Assembly: GCF_032854445.1 (NCBI RefSeq)
Contig: NC_088303.1
Location: forward strand, 629,501-693,500
DNA length: 64,000 nucleotides
Source of the DNA: Liolophura sinensis
Lineage: Eukaryota; Mollusca; Polyplacophora; Chitonida; Chitonidae
Direction of reading: 5' to 3'
Part shown: piece by piece, positions 49,973 to 61,174 of the stretch
How positions within the stretch are numbered: the stretch's first letter is position 1
How the letters are laid out: each line of letters starts with the position of its first letter
Program-made: the position numbers and the translations under genes
Notes under the pieces: model-generated
What the model saw: the letters and a program-made list of their open reading frames with translations, nothing else
Told to the model about the DNA's origin: nothing
The model's database searches: none

Positions 49973-52930
49973 GTTGAGGGCTTCTGTGTTGTGTTCTCCT
50001 GCTGTGTAAGTATAGACAATATAGTACAGTGTTGAGGGCTTCTGTGTTGTGTTCTCCTGCTGTGTAAGTATAGACAATATAGTACAGTGTTGAGGGCTTC
50101 TGTGTTGTGTTCTCCTGCTGTGTAAGTATAGACAATATAGTACAGTGTTGAGGGCTTCTGTGTTGTGTTCTCCTGCTGTGTAAGTATAGATAATACAGTA
50201 CAGTGTTGAGGGCTTCTGTGTTGTGTTCATCTGCTGTGTACGTATGGACAATATAGTACAGTGTTGATGTCTTCTGTGTTGCGTTCTCCTGCTGTGTAAG
50301 TATAGACAATATAGTACAGTGTTGATGTCTTCTGTGTTGTGTTCTCATACTGTGTAAGTATAGACAATACAGTACAGTGTTGAGGGCTTCTGTGTTGTGT
50401 TCTCCTGCTGTGTAAGTATAGACAATACAGTACAGTGTTGAGGGCTTCTGTGTTGTGTTCTCCTGCTGTGTAAGTATAGACAATACAGTACAGTGTTGAG
50501 GGCTTCTGTGTTGTGTTCTCCTGCTGTGTAAGTATAGACAATATAGTACAGTGTTGATGTCTTCTGTGTTGTGTTCTCATACTGTGTAAGTATAGACAAT
50601 GCAGTACAGTGTTGAGGGCTTCTGTGTTGTGTTCTCCTGCTGTGTAAGTATAGACAATATAGTACAGTGTTGAGGGCTTCTGTGTTGTGTTCATCTGCTG
50701 TGTACGTATGGACAATATAGTACAGTGTTGATGTCTTCTGTGTTGTGTTCTCCTGCTGTGTAAGTATAGACAATATAGTACAGTGTTGAGGGCTTCTGTG
50801 TTGTGTTCATCTGCTGTGTACGTATAGACAATATAGTACAGTGTTGAGGGCTTCTGTGTTGTGTTCATCTGCTGTGTAAGTATAGACAATATAGTACAGT
50901 GTTGAGGGCTTCTGTGTTGTGTTCATCTGCTGTGTAAGTATAGACAATACAGTACAGTGTTGAGGGCTTCTGTTTTGTGTTCTCCTGCTGTGTAAGTATA
51001 GACAATATAGTACAGTGTTGAGGGCTTCTGTGTTGTGTTCTCCTGCTGTGTAAGTATAGACAATATAGTACAGTGTTGAGGGCTTCTGTGTTGTGTTCAT
51101 CTGCTGTGTAAGTATGGACAATATAGTACAGTGTTGATGTCGTCTGTGTTGTGTTCTCATACTGGGTAAGTATAGACAATACAGTACAGTTTTGAGGGCT
51201 TCTGTGTTGTGTTCTCATACTGTGTAAGTATAGACAATATAGTACAGTGTTGAGGGCTTCTGTGTAGTGTTCTCATACTGTGTAAGTATAGACAATACAG
51301 TACAGTTTTGAGGGCTTCTGTGTTGTGTTCTCATACTGTGTAAGTATAGACAATATAGTACAGTGTTGAGGGCTTCTGTGTTGTGTTCTCATACTGTGTA
51401 AGTATGGACAATATAGTACAGTGTTGATGTCTTCTGTGTTGCGTTCATCTGCTGTGTAAGTATAGACAATATAGTACAGTGTTGAGGGCTTCTGTGTTGT
51501 GTTCATCTGCTGTGTAAGTATGGACAATATAGTACAGTGTTGAGGGCATCTGTGTTGTGTTCTCATACTGTGTAAGTATAGACAATACAGTACAGTGTTG
51601 AGGGCTTCTGTGTTGTGTTCATCTGCTGTGTAAGTATGGACAATATAATACAGTGTTGAGGGCTTCTGTGTTGTGTTCATCTGCTGTGTAAGTATAGACA
51701 ATACAGTACAGTGTTGAGGGCTTCTGTGTTGTGTTCATCTGCTGTGTAAGTATAGACAATATAGTACAGTGTTGATGTCTTCTGTGTTGCATTCTCCTGC
51801 TGTGTAAGTATAGACAATATGGTACAGTGTTGAGGGCTTCTGTGTTGTGTTCTCCTGCTGTGTAAGTATAGACAATATAGTACAGTGTTGAGGGCTTCTG
51901 TGTTGTGTTCATCTGCTGTGTACGTATGGACAATATAGTACAGTGTTGATGTCTTCTGTGTTGTGTTCTCATACTGGGTAAGTATAGACAATACAGTACA
52001 GTTTTGAGGGCTTCTGTGTTGTGTTCTCATACTGTGTAAGTATAGACAATATAGTACAGTGTTGAGGGCTTCTGTGTTGTGTTCTCATACTGTGTAAGTA
52101 TAGACAATACAGTACAGTTTTGAGGGCTTCTGTGTTGTGTTCTCATACTGTGTAAGTATAGACAATATAGTACAGTGTTGAGGGCTTCTGTGTTGTGTTC
52201 ATCTGCTGTGTAAGTATGGACAATATAGTACAGTGTTGATGTCTTCTGTGTTGTGTTCATCTGCTGTGTAAGTATAGACAATATAGTACAGTGTTGAGGG
52301 CTTCTGTGTTGTGTTCATCTGCTGTGTAAGTATGGACAATATAGTACAGTGTTGAGGGCTTCTGTGTTGTGTTCTCATACTGTGTAAGTATAGACAATAC
52401 AGTACAGTTTTGAGGGCTTCTGTGTTGTGTTCATCTGCTGTGTAAGTATAGACAATACAGTACAGTGTTGAGGGCTTCTGTTTTGTGTTCTCCTGCTGTG
52501 TAAGTATAGACAATATAGTACAGTGTTGATGTCTTCTGTGTTGTGTTCTCCTGCTGTGTAAGTATAGACAATATAGTACAGTGTTGAGGGCTTCTGTGTT
52601 GTGTTCATCTGCTGTGTAAGTATGGACAATATAGTACAGTGTTGAGGGCTTCTGTGTTGTGTTCTCATACTGTGTAAGTATAGACAATACAGTACAGTGT
52701 TGAGGGCTTCTGTGTTGTGTTCATCTGCTGTGTAAGTATGGACAATATAATACAGTGTTGAGGGCTTCTGTGTTGTGTTCATCTGCTGTGTAAGTATAGA
52801 CAATACAGTACAGTGTTGAGGGCTTCTGTGTTGTGTTCATCTGCTGTGTAAGTATAGACAATATAGTACAGTGTTGATGTCTTCTGTGTTGCATTCTCCT
52901 GCTGTGTAAGTATAGACAATATGGTACAGT
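49973..52930 (+). repeat. 58-bp array derived from the exon 4 end and its 5' splice site, 51 copies
   Basis: Each unit starts GTTGAGGGCTTCTGTGTTGT, continues to CTGCTGT|GTAAGTATAG, and then runs through ACAATATAGTACAGT. The same order occurs once at the exon 4/intron 4 boundary (49909-49972), as GTTGAGAGCTTC and onward through CTGCTGTATGACA|GTAAGTATAA. About 26-28 of 33 exonic positions and 23-24 of 25 intronic positions match. The first unit starts at 49973 and the array is exactly 51 x 58 bp. Units lack six bases (ATGACA) present in the exon. About fifty donor-like GTAAGTAT motifs result; a few units read GTACGTAT. Confidence 0.95.
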
Positions 52931-53316
52931 GTTGAGGGCTTCTGCCCTGTGCTCAGCTGCTGTATGACATTAAGTATAGGCAATGTAGTTCAGTGTAGAG
53001 GACTTCTGTGCTGTGCTCATCTGCTGGGTAAGTATAGTAATTATAGTACATTGTTCAGGGTTTCTATGCTGTGTTCATCCACTGTATGACAGTAAGTATA
53101 GACATTGTTGTACAGTGTAGAGGACTTCTGTGCTGTGCTCATCTACTGTGTAAGTATAGTAATTATAGTACATTGTTCAGGGCTTCTATGCTGTGTTCAT
53201 CCACTGTATGACAGTAAGTATAGACAGTGCAGTACGGTATTGAGGGCTTCTGGGCTGTGCTCATCTGCTGTATGACAGTAAGTATAGATAATACAGTACA
53301 ATATTGAGGGCTTCTT
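52931..53316 (+). repeat. Older, less homogeneous copies of the exon 4 boundary (64/58-bp units)
   Basis: Period starts at 52931, 52995, 53053, 53117, 53175, 53239 and 53303 give spacings of 64, 58, 64, 58, 64 and 64. Most 64-bp units retain TGTATGACAGTAAGTATAG (the first reads TATGACATTAAG), i.e. the six exon bases missing from the 58-bp units. The unit at 53239 (GCTCATCTGCTGTATGACAG) is the closest to real exon 4. Confidence 0.92.
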
Positions 53317-53323
53317 TATTGTG

Positions 53324-53588
53324 GGGGCCTCAGTGGCGGAAGGGGTTAGCACGCCAGCATGACACAATAACCCAGAAACCTCCCACCAAAGCGATTGCTG
53401 TGAGTTCAAGTCGAGCTCATGCTGGCTTCCTCTCCAGCCGTACATGGGAAGGTGTGCAAGCAACCTGTTTATGGCTGTGGGTTTCCTGCGGGCTCTGCCC
53501 ACTTTCCTCCTACGATAATGCTGGCCGCCATCGTATAAGTGGAGTATTCTTGAGTACGGCGTAAAACACTAATCAGATAAGTAGTCAG
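53324..53588 (+). mobile_element. tRNA-derived SINE, family B, inserted inside an exon-4-derived unit
   Basis: The head GGGGGCCTCAGTGGCGGAAG, B-box GAGTTCAAGTCG, and body CTCATGCTGGCTTCCTCTCC to GAGTACGGCGTAAAACAC match the 48585 copy. The flanks TATTGTG at 53317-53323 and 53589-53595 are a 7-bp target duplication. The repeat unit resumes in register after it (CTCATCTGCTTTGTGACAG), so the insertion postdates the amplification. Confidence 0.9.
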
Positions 53589-54085
53589 TATTGTGCTCAT
53601 CTGCTTTGTGACAGTAAGTATGGGCAATATAGTACAGTATTTAGGCCTTCTTTATTGTGCTCCTTTATTATGCTTATCTGCCAGTTGACAGTAAGTATAG
53701 ACAATATAGTACAGTATTTAGGCCTTCTTTATTGTGCTCCTTTATTATGCTTATCTGCCATTTGACATTAAGTATAGACAATATAGTACAGTATTTAGGC
53801 CTTCTTTATTGTGCTCCTTTATTATGCTTATCTGCCATTTGACATTAAGTACAGACAATATAGTACAGTATTTAGGCCTTCTTTATTGTGCTCCTTTATT
53901 ATGCTTATCTGCCATTTGACATTAAGTATAGACAATATAGTACAGTATTTAGGCCTTCTTTATTGTGCTCCTTTATTATGCTTATCTGCCATTTGACATT
54001 AAGTATAGACAATATAGTACAGTATTTAGGCCTTCTTTATTGTGCTCATCTGCTGTATGAGAAGAAGTATAGACACAGTACAGAT
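53589..54085 (+). repeat. 77-bp units derived from the exon 4 boundary
   Basis: Units at 53640, 53717, 53794, 53871, 53948 and 54025 are the 64-bp form plus a 13-bp insertion (CTCCTTTATTATG). They keep GGCCTTCTTTATTGTGCTC and TTATCTGCC. In most, the donor has changed to TTTGACATTAAGTATAG, losing GT. This is a third, separately homogenised form of the same boundary. Confidence 0.9.
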
Positions 54086-54789
54086 TCAAGGACTGCTTGT
54101 GCTGCTTGGTGATTTTAAGTGGTGGAGGGTGATAGTAAGCGAATCAGGGTGATAATAAGTGGTGGAGGTGATAATAAGTGGTTGAGGGTGATAATAAGTG
54201 GTTGAGGGTGATGTGCGGGCATTTACGCGGCCTTTTGTTCATTGAAAACTTTCACATTTGTGGTGTGGGAAAGTTCAGTAACTTGCCAAAGGTTGGTGGT
54301 TTACACTCCGCCAACTGGTTTTCTCCCACACATAAAACTGGCCATTCCAATACTTCTGTTTGGCTGAGGCCCATGAAATGCTGCAGCTAGGCAGAAGCCT
54401 ATCAAAGAAATGTAAAATTAACTGAATGAATAAAAAATTCTGATGTATGGCATAACAGCAGTAAAATAAATAAGGAATTCAAAATGCCAGTAGCATATTC
54501 CTGAGACGTGTTTTGAGAATGTTTAAGTTCATTGAACCTTATAATTATGCTGCATGCAACACCCCTAAATGTGTGCCAGTACATACAGGGCAAAACAGAG
54601 CAAAATGAGTATTCAGATGGCAGAATTAGAGGACTGATGTGATTATATGTACCAGAGAGTGATACAGCTGTGTAGTAGCCATGTAGCCAGTAGTGGAAGT
54701 AGTGAAAGTCCTGACTGTGACACCTTCATTTAGTTTTTGAAGTTTAATTCTGGGTTTGAGATGTAATAATGTGTAATATAAATGTGGTA
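54086..54789. other. Mixed intron 4 spacer with possible old SINE
   Basis: GGTGATAATAAGTGG repeats several times at about 54117-54212. At about 54245-54400, GGGAAAGTTCAGTAACTTGC and ATAAAACTGGCCATTCCAAT loosely resemble the family-B SINE body; this is a weak similarity. No exon is seen. Confidence 0.45.
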
Positions 54790-56200
54790 ACAATATACCA
54801 GTTGCTACTCACTTTTTGTCCTTTATGATAATAATATACCACATGCTACCCACTTTTGTCCTTGATGATAACAATATACCAGTTGCTACCCACTTTTTGC
54901 CCTTGATGATAACAATATACCACATGCTACCCACTTTTTGTCCTTGATGATAACAATATACTAGTTGCTACTCACTTTTGTCCTTGATGATAACAATATA
55001 CCAGTTGCTACTCACTTTTTGCCCTTGATGATAACAATATACCAGTTGCTACTCACTTTTTGCCCTTGATGATAACAATATACCACATGCTACCCACTTT
55101 TGTCCCTGATGATAACAATATACCAGTTGCTACCCACTTTTTGTCCTTGATGATAACAATATACCACATGCTACCCACTTGTTGTCCTTTATGATAACAA
55201 TATACCAGTTGCTACCCACTTTTTGTCCTTTATGATAACAATATACCAGTTGCTACTCACTTTTTGCCCTTGATGATAACAATATACCAGTTGCTACTCA
55301 CTTTTTGCCCTTGATGATAATAATATACCACATGCTACCCACTTTTGTCCTTGATGATAACAATATACCAGTTGCTACTCACTTTTGTCCTTGATGATAA
55401 CAATATACCAGTTGCTACCCACTTTTTGTCCTTTATGATAACAATATACCAGATGATAACAATATACCAGTTGCTACCCACTTTTTGTCCTTTATGATAA
55501 CAATATACCAGTTGCTACCCACTTTTTGTCCTTTATGATAATAATATACCACATGCTACCCACTTTTTGTCCTTGATGATAACAGTATACCAGTTGCTAC
55601 CCACTTTTTGTCCTTTATGATAACAATATACCAGTTGCTACCCACTTTTTGTCCTTGATGATAACAATATACCAGTTGCTACCCACTTTTTGTCCTTGAT
55701 GATAATATACCACATGCTACCCACTTTTCGCCCTTGATGATAATAATATACCACATGCTACCCACTTTTGTCCTTGATGACAACAATATACCAGTTGCTA
55801 CTCACTTTTGTCCTTGATGATAACAATATACCAGTTGCTACCCACTTTTTGTCCTTTATGATAACAATATACCAGATGATAACAATATACCAGTTGCTAC
55901 CCACTTTTTGTCCTTTATGATAACAATATACCAGTTGCTACCCACTTTTTGTCCTTTATGATAACAATATACCAGTTGCTACTCACTTTTTGTCCTTTAT
56001 GATAATAATATACCACATGCTACCCACTTTTGTCCTTGATGATAACAATATACCAGTTGCTACCCACTTTTTGTCCTTGATGATAACAATATACCACATG
56101 CTACCCACTTTTTGTCCTTGACGATAATATACCACATGCTACCCACTTTTTGCCCTTGATGATAACAATATACCACTTGCTACTCTTTTTTGTCGTTGAT
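54790..56200. repeat. Minisatellite, 40-41-bp period, about 35 copies
   Basis: Units contain TTGCTACCCACTTTTTGTCC then TTGATGATAACAATATACCA. Variants are CACATGCTACCC and TTTATGATAA. Truncated units (ACCAGATGATAACAATATAC) occur twice, near 55450 and 55870, as part of a longer duplicated block. Confidence 0.93.
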
Positions 56201-57039
56201 GATCATGTTGTACGTTCTTCGCAAAAGCTCATAGAACAGAATTATTAACCTGAAAAATCTATTGTGTATACAAAAAATAGGATGGCAAGACTGGTTGTAT
56301 ACCTGCATTGTGTAGTTCTGGTAGATCTATACAAACCCTCAAGCTAAGTGCATGTAGAACATTTGACAGGTAACATATCCATCAGATTTAGCAATGCTGG
56401 TTGTTGTAGTTACATTATGACATATTACACACATAGCATGTGCAGCAAATGTAGGCTGTTTAGAGCTTTAAGATTACCTGGCTATAAATACACACATATC
56501 TTATTGATGGATGTCCTTGAGGCAAAGGGAGATTCCATTGTCTCCGTACAAACTAAAAAAACAATTGGCGTCAGCATTAGTGATGTTCTATACTTCCTGC
56601 TTTCTCCCATACTGTTCCTAACCCAGCTGAAAAGGCATGTCATGTCACACCGCTCCAGTATGCGCTTACCCTGAAACCTTTATAGAAATGAGATGGATTA
56701 ACACGAAATAGACTCGACTTGTTATCATAGGCTGGAATTAGTACAGATACATGATCTTGGGTTAAAGCTGCTGTTGGACTAAAGTGAATACAACACCTGA
56801 TATCAGTCAAGCAGCGTGACTTGTCACTGTGATGACTGTATAAAGACCAGTGACTGTATGTATTATTCCCATACATCTACAGAATCTGTGCTGCAGCTGT
56901 ACATTAATAGTACTTACTGAACAACAACGTGTATAAATCTGAAAGGAGAAGAAAACTTAAAATTATGACACTATAGGATGAAAAGAGCACATTTTTTTTC
57001 TATCTGGTGGTGCCTGCTGCATACTTTTGCGATTTTTCC
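56201..57039. other. Unique intron 4 sequence
   Basis: No exon is recognised. A 108-codon frame at 56348-56674 has no family motif or splice signals that fit KCC. Confidence 0.45.
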
Positions 57040-58240
57040 TCGCCATACACGTAAAACCTGAAAACGGCAAAGCTGACATTATTCGCTGAGTCCATCACGT
57101 CCTCCATCTTTAACTCCCTGTAATTCATGCTGGGGGTGTGTTGCCTCTCAGCCAATGAGAGTGATTAAAACTGCCAGCTTGTTCGTGTAAACTTGGAACC
57201 TACGTCCAACATTCCAGTGTCTCGATCATCAAGCGGAAAACAAACTGTACTGTTCGCTACCTTCTGGGGAGAAGAGTTCTACCGGAAATGTACGAACTGC
57301 ACTTCGGCAGTTTCCGACTGCAATTCTCCGAAGAACACAGAAGACTTCAGGACTAGTTCTTAGGCAAAATGGAGTAGCCCACAGCAGATGTTGGCGCTGA
57401 CTTTATTTATAACTTATCAGTTTGAGGTACATATTAGAATTTTTTTATGGCATGCACCTGCGAGAAAAGGCGTACTCTTTTCAGTGGTATTTGTTTGATA
57501 TTTAAGTTTTCTTCTCGTTTAAGTTATGCATGGCAACCGACATTTTATTTCTATTCTAATATACTATTCTGAAATAATGGAGCCATTAGGGGGGAAAATA
57601 ACACCCAAAATAACTGCTGTCTCCTTTTGTTAATATGTAACGGTCTAGGTTGTGTTGTTATGAATTTGGGCAAGCCTATGCCAAAGGAACGGGTGGGAAA
57701 TAAATCATCCAATCAGAGCGAGGCACATGACAGTTATTGATCAATAAATGCACATTTCCCGCCAGCATCTCTCCATGTCAGTTTGAGCTTTAAATTTGAA
57801 CATATCATTGTCGACAGAGGAATTATGATTTTAAGTCAAACTAATGAAAAGATATCATAAGTGAACGATTCATTTCGTGGAGAAACTTGCAGATTCATTT
57901 GAAGATTGAATGGAAGGTGCTGCCTGAGATGGTAGCATTGGCGAGTATTTGATGACCCTGTGGAGCCGAATTCCGCAGACCTCAGGCAACTTGTCTGCCT
58001 CTGACGGTATCTATGGAGCCAGACGCGCTGACACTAGCCACAGAGGCCACCAGTATGCCTCAGAACTGTGGCTGCAGGGGTGCGAAGACAGTGGTTTGTG
58101 TACGGCTGACCGAGTACTGCATCACGGGATGCCTGCCATCATCGAGCACAAGCTGTTCACTGTCATCGCTTGCTTGTAATACCAGCATTCCTCGGCTTTT
58201 GGAGAGAACGTTGAAAAAAGGCATCATTGCCCATGTTGTT
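57040..58240. promoter_or_regulatory. CpG-richer segment with CCAAT and E2F-like sites (candidate internal promoter)
   Basis: CpG dinucleotides are visibly denser here than in the rest of the intron. CCAAT boxes occur at 57152-57156 and 57709-57713 (CCAATCAGAG), and TTTCCCGCC, an E2F-like site, at 57755-57763. Downstream, 57928-58179 is open for 84 codons without a recognised product. The assignment as a promoter is inference from motif content only. Confidence 0.3.
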
Positions 58241-58984
58241 TAGATGTAGTACCAAGATGGTTGTTGTTTGATGCCACCTCCTTATATCTCATACACGGTA
58301 TAAGTGCGTTTTGGCCACATGATGGTGGTAATAATAAATAATTCTCCTTTAAACTTAACTGCCTGACCAGTTATATGTAAATTCATTTTGCCTTTGTCTG
58401 CGGAAAATATGAGCTGTCAAATTCTGACAACACAACCCCCCCCCCCCCCCACACCCACCCCTATTTTATTAGCGAAATGGAACTGTCCCAGCATCCATGA
58501 CGATGACAGCAACTGTGTATAGATTGTCAATTTGAGCACACTTTGCTCACCATTGCTTTTAGTGTTAAAGTTTTTGAAGGTATGTTAAATTGATAATTTA
58601 GTCTGGTTTTTACCAGTAACATTTCTTGGAAACATTCATGTGCACACTGTTTCATTGCACTAACACACCTTTAACCATGGTTTCTGGCAATTCACTCTCA
58701 TTCCTTTAGCCCTTGTCTGCTGGGATGCAGAGTTACTGTTGTACATTGACCAGCTAACTATGACTTTCGGCTAGTGCGACACAGTTGCACAACAGGTAGC
58801 ACAAATTTAATATTTTTGATACTTTTGACGCCATAACATAAGTTTTTCTGAGTAAATAAACTTCATAAAAACACCTAAATGACTCTGAATGAATCACTGA
58901 GAATGAAGCAAAACATTTCTCTTGGAAAATGTTAACCTTAGGTGAACTACAGTAGTTTTTAGCTGTGAATATAAAAATGACCGA
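58241..58984. other. Unique intron 4 sequence with a poly-C run
   Basis: A homopolymer of about 15 C lies at 58436-58450, followed by ACACCCACCCC. Nothing else is recognised. Confidence 0.5.
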
Positions 58985-59205
58985 CAGTGATTACTGTGGG
59001 GCATTGGTGGAAGTGTGTACTGTGGGGCATTAGTGGAAGTGTGTACTGTGGGGCATTAGCGGAAGTGATTACTGTGGGGCATTAGCAGAAGTGTGTACTG
59101 TGGGGCATTAGTGGAAGTGTGTACTGTGGGTGTGGGGCATTAGCGGAAGTGTGTACTGTGGGCCATTAGCGGAAGTGATTACTGTGGGGCGTTAGCGGAA
59201 GTGGT
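58985..59205. repeat. Minisatellite, about 26-bp period, about 8 copies
   Basis: ACTGTGGGGCATTAGTGGAA recurs with GTGTGT or GTGATT joins. Confidence 0.88.
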
Positions 59206-59764
59206 GCGCAGCGAGAAGAGCACATTACAGGCTAGAATTCTTCAGCATCGATTTTTACAGATGTCGGTGTGATTGCCAAGATTTTAGATCTCCATTCTGT
59301 GTTTGATTTAACAATGTCTTTTTATGACTGAGCATGTTCATGAAGATCACATGATGTGCTACATGTATTTTAATGGGATGTTTGGAAAATCTGAACGTGG
59401 AAATTCATGAGTATAGCAATTAAACACCAATCAGATAAATAAATAAATATCTAAATGTTTATGTTGTGGTATTAATGGGTGTATTTTGGTGTTTTTTTTA
59501 TTTTTGTGGATAAAATAACGTCCATGTCTAGATCAAATCAACATGGACTTTTACCGAGTTTAGTGTGATTGGCAACATTGTTACAACTTCATTTATAACA
59601 CTTTAATGACTTTTACAAGGCAAGACTGTTTATTAGCCATGTTTTATTCAGCTACTTCCTCATAGACTCTCACTTATGGACCAGGAATTTGCTGGATTTG
59701 CATAGGGTTTATAGTAATAACATATGAAGTGTGCTATAGTACTAATTGTATGATTTTAGATTAT
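59206..59764. other. Unique intron 4 sequence with a SINE tail fragment
   Basis: AGTATAGCAATTAAACACCA then ATCAGATAAATAAATAAAT at about 59400-59450 matches the 3' terminus of family-B SINEs. Otherwise no feature. Confidence 0.5.
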
Positions 59765-60115
59765 TTGGTGACCTGACTGGTTAATGATATAGGACTTTGA
59801 CGCCATGGTTACCTGACTGGCTAATGGTGTAGGACTTTGAGATGATATGGTGACCGAACTGGTTGATGGTGTAGGACTTTTAGGTCATCTGGTGACCTGA
59901 CTGGTTGATGGTGTAGGACTTTGAGATGATATGATGACCTGACTGGCTAATGCTGTATGAGTTTTAGATGATGTGATGACCTGACTGGCTAATGGTGTAG
60001 GACTTTGAGATGATATGGTGACCAAACTGGTTGATGGTGTAGGACTTTTAGGTCATCTGGTGACCAAACTGGTTGATGGTGTAGGACTTCTAGATGATGT
60101 AGTGCCTTTACTACC
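59765..60115. repeat. Minisatellite, about 42-bp period, about 8 copies
   Basis: GTGACCTGACTGGTTGATGG then TGTAGGACTTTTAGATGAT recurs with substitutions. It abuts the exon-5-derived ladder. Confidence 0.85.
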
Positions 60116-60125
60116 AAGCCATTCA

Positions 60126-61174
60126 CTGACAGTTTCTGTTAACTCCCCTATCAGTGAGTGCCATTATTAAGCCGTTAGCTGATCATAGTTCCTGATTTTG
60201 TTTCCGACCATGTTAACTGCCCTATCAGTGAGTGCCATTGTTACTTTTAAGCCATTAGCTGATGATAGTTTCTGTTTTTGTTTCCGACCATGTTAACAGC
60301 CATATCATTGAGTGCCATTGTTACTATTAAGCTGTTAGCTGATGGTAGTTCCTGTTTTTGTTTAGAGACCATGTTAACTGCCATGTCAATGAGTGCCATT
60401 GTTACTATTAAGCCGTTAGCTGATGATAGTTCCTGTTTTTGTTTCCGACCATGTTAACAGCCATATCATTGAGTGTCATTGTTACTGTTAAGCTGTTAGC
60501 TGATGATAGTTCCTGTTTTTGTTTAGAGACCATGTTAACTGCCATATCATTGAGTGCCATTGTTACTGTTAAGCCGTTAGCTGTTGATAGTTCCTGTTTT
60601 TGTTTCCGACCATGTTAACAGCCCTATCATTGAGTGCCATTGTTACTGGTAAGCCGTTAGCTGATGATAGTTCCTGTTTTTGTTTACAGATCATGTTAAC
60701 TGCCATATCAATGAGTGCCGTTGTTACTGTTAAGCCATTAGCTGATGATAGTTCCTGTTTTTGTTTATGACCATGTTAACAGCCATATCATTGAGTGCCA
60801 TTGTTAATATTAAGCTGTTAGCTGTTGATAGTTCCTGTTTTTGTTTCTGACCATGTTAACAGCCCTATCATTGATTGCCATTGTTACTGTTAAGCCGTTA
60901 GCTGATGATAGTTCCTGTTTTCGTTTACAGACCATGTTAACAGCCATATCAATGAGTGCCATTGTTACTATTAAGCTGTTAGCTGATGATAGTTCCTGTT
61001 TTTGTTTACAGACCATATTTAACAGCCTTATCATTGAGTGCCATTGTTACTATTAAGCCATTAGCTGATGATAGTTCCTGTTTTTGTTTAGAGACCATGT
61101 TAACTGCCATGTCAGTGAGTGCCATGGTTACTATTAAGCCATTAGCTGCTGATAATTCCTGTTTTTGTTTACAG
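60126..61174 (+). repeat. About 81-bp ladder derived from the exon 5 3' splice site, 12 copies plus a partial
   Basis: The exon 5 opening ACCATGTTAACAGCCAT, then TCAATGAGTGCCATTG, preceded by TTCCTGTTTTTGTTTACAG, recurs with copy starts at 60207, 60287, 60368, 60448, 60529, 60609, 60690, 60770, 60850, 60931, 61012 and 61094 before the real exon at 61175. Spacings are 80-82 bp. Between the exon-like part and the next tract lies ACTATTAAGCCGTTAGCTGA. Six copies keep an AG at the splice position (60368, 60529, 60690, 60931, 61012 and 61094); six have lost it (CCG, ATG or CTG). Confidence 0.95.

Noticed and set aside
49845-52803. Minus-strand frames of 84-220 codons in the 58-bp array
   Set aside because: Repeat-derived. 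The array is explained by duplication of the exon 4 boundary on the plus strand.
56348-56674. 108-codon open frame in intron 4
   Set aside because: No recognisable family, no codon-use signal, and no flanking splice sites consistent with KCC.
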